A DNA stretch of 5,388 nt from an uncultured Desulfobulbus sp. (GTDB lineage Bacteria; Desulfobacterota; Desulfobulbia; Desulfobulbales; Desulfobulbaceae), in the NCBI GenBank assembly GCA_946539945.1, contig CAMNHX010000132.1, positions 1-5,388 of the forward strand, written 5' to 3'. Position 1 is the stretch's first letter. Each line of letters begins with the position of its first letter. A program made the translations under genes and the position numbers. The notes beneath the pieces were generated by a model. It had not been told where the DNA came from. It worked only from the letters and a program-made list of their open reading frames with translations, and did not search any database. Of the stretch, positions 5,362 to 5,388 are shown one piece after another.

Positions 5362-5388
5362 AAGAAAAAAACCGGGAAGCCCCGCCAA
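5362..5388. terminator. Possible half of a terminator cut by the window edge
   Basis: An A-rich run (5361-5371) followed by CCGGGAAGCCCCGCC (5372-5386) reads on the minus strand as a GC-rich arm followed by seven T. If the complementary arm lies just beyond 5388, this would be a terminator, possibly bidirectional, for a gene to the right on the minus strand. Within the window only a 4-bp CGGG/CCCG stem can be seen. Confidence 0.3.

Overview
The window looks like a bacterial chromosome segment from an anaerobic, moderately GC-rich Desulfovibrionaceae-like organism. That placement is inference from the type I-E Cas3 style, a NifA/NtrC-like regulator and TadA; there is no rRNA or other firm marker. 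It holds three gene-sized units and the tail of a CRISPR array. Cas3 and the regulator lie on the minus strand. tadA lies on the plus strand, divergent from the regulator.

Left edge to 2851: a decayed type I-E CRISPR-Cas remnant. A two-repeat, one-spacer mini-array (66-155) begins 2 nt after the stop codon of a cas3 gene read right to left (2851 to 158). The cas3 reading frame would encode 897 residues with all HD-nuclease and helicase motifs in place. It is broken by one in-frame amber codon (760-758, codon 698) at a place where a Trp is expected. No cse1, cse2, cas7, cas5, cas6e, cas1 or cas2 and no leader are visible between cas3 and the array. Because cas3 normally opens this operon and the array normally closes it, the simplest reading is that a deletion removed everything between them.

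2852-3227: a gene-free, AT-richer gap with the cas3 ribosome-binding site, a weak candidate promoter and several small inverted repeats.

3228-4598: a NifA/NtrC-type enhancer-binding protein (receiver-like domain, AAA+ domain, Fis-type HTH). Several diagnostic residues differ from the family: the receiver acidic pair and Lys, the GAFTGA loop (GSFPGA) and the sensor II Arg (Leu). The DNA-binding HTH looks intact.

4599-4761: the divergent intergenic region. A perfect 8+2+8 palindrome covers the -35 element of a promoter with a consensus TATAAT -10 that faces tadA. A second palindrome sits in the tadA leader just before its Shine-Dalgarno sequence.

4762-5229: tadA, the essential tRNA adenosine deaminase. 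5230-5388 is non-coding as far as can be seen, with weak terminator-like sequences.

I found no clearly new defence system. The points most worth checking are the amber-interrupted but otherwise intact cas3 fused to a leaderless array remnant, and the divergent enhancer-binding protein beside a strong palindrome.
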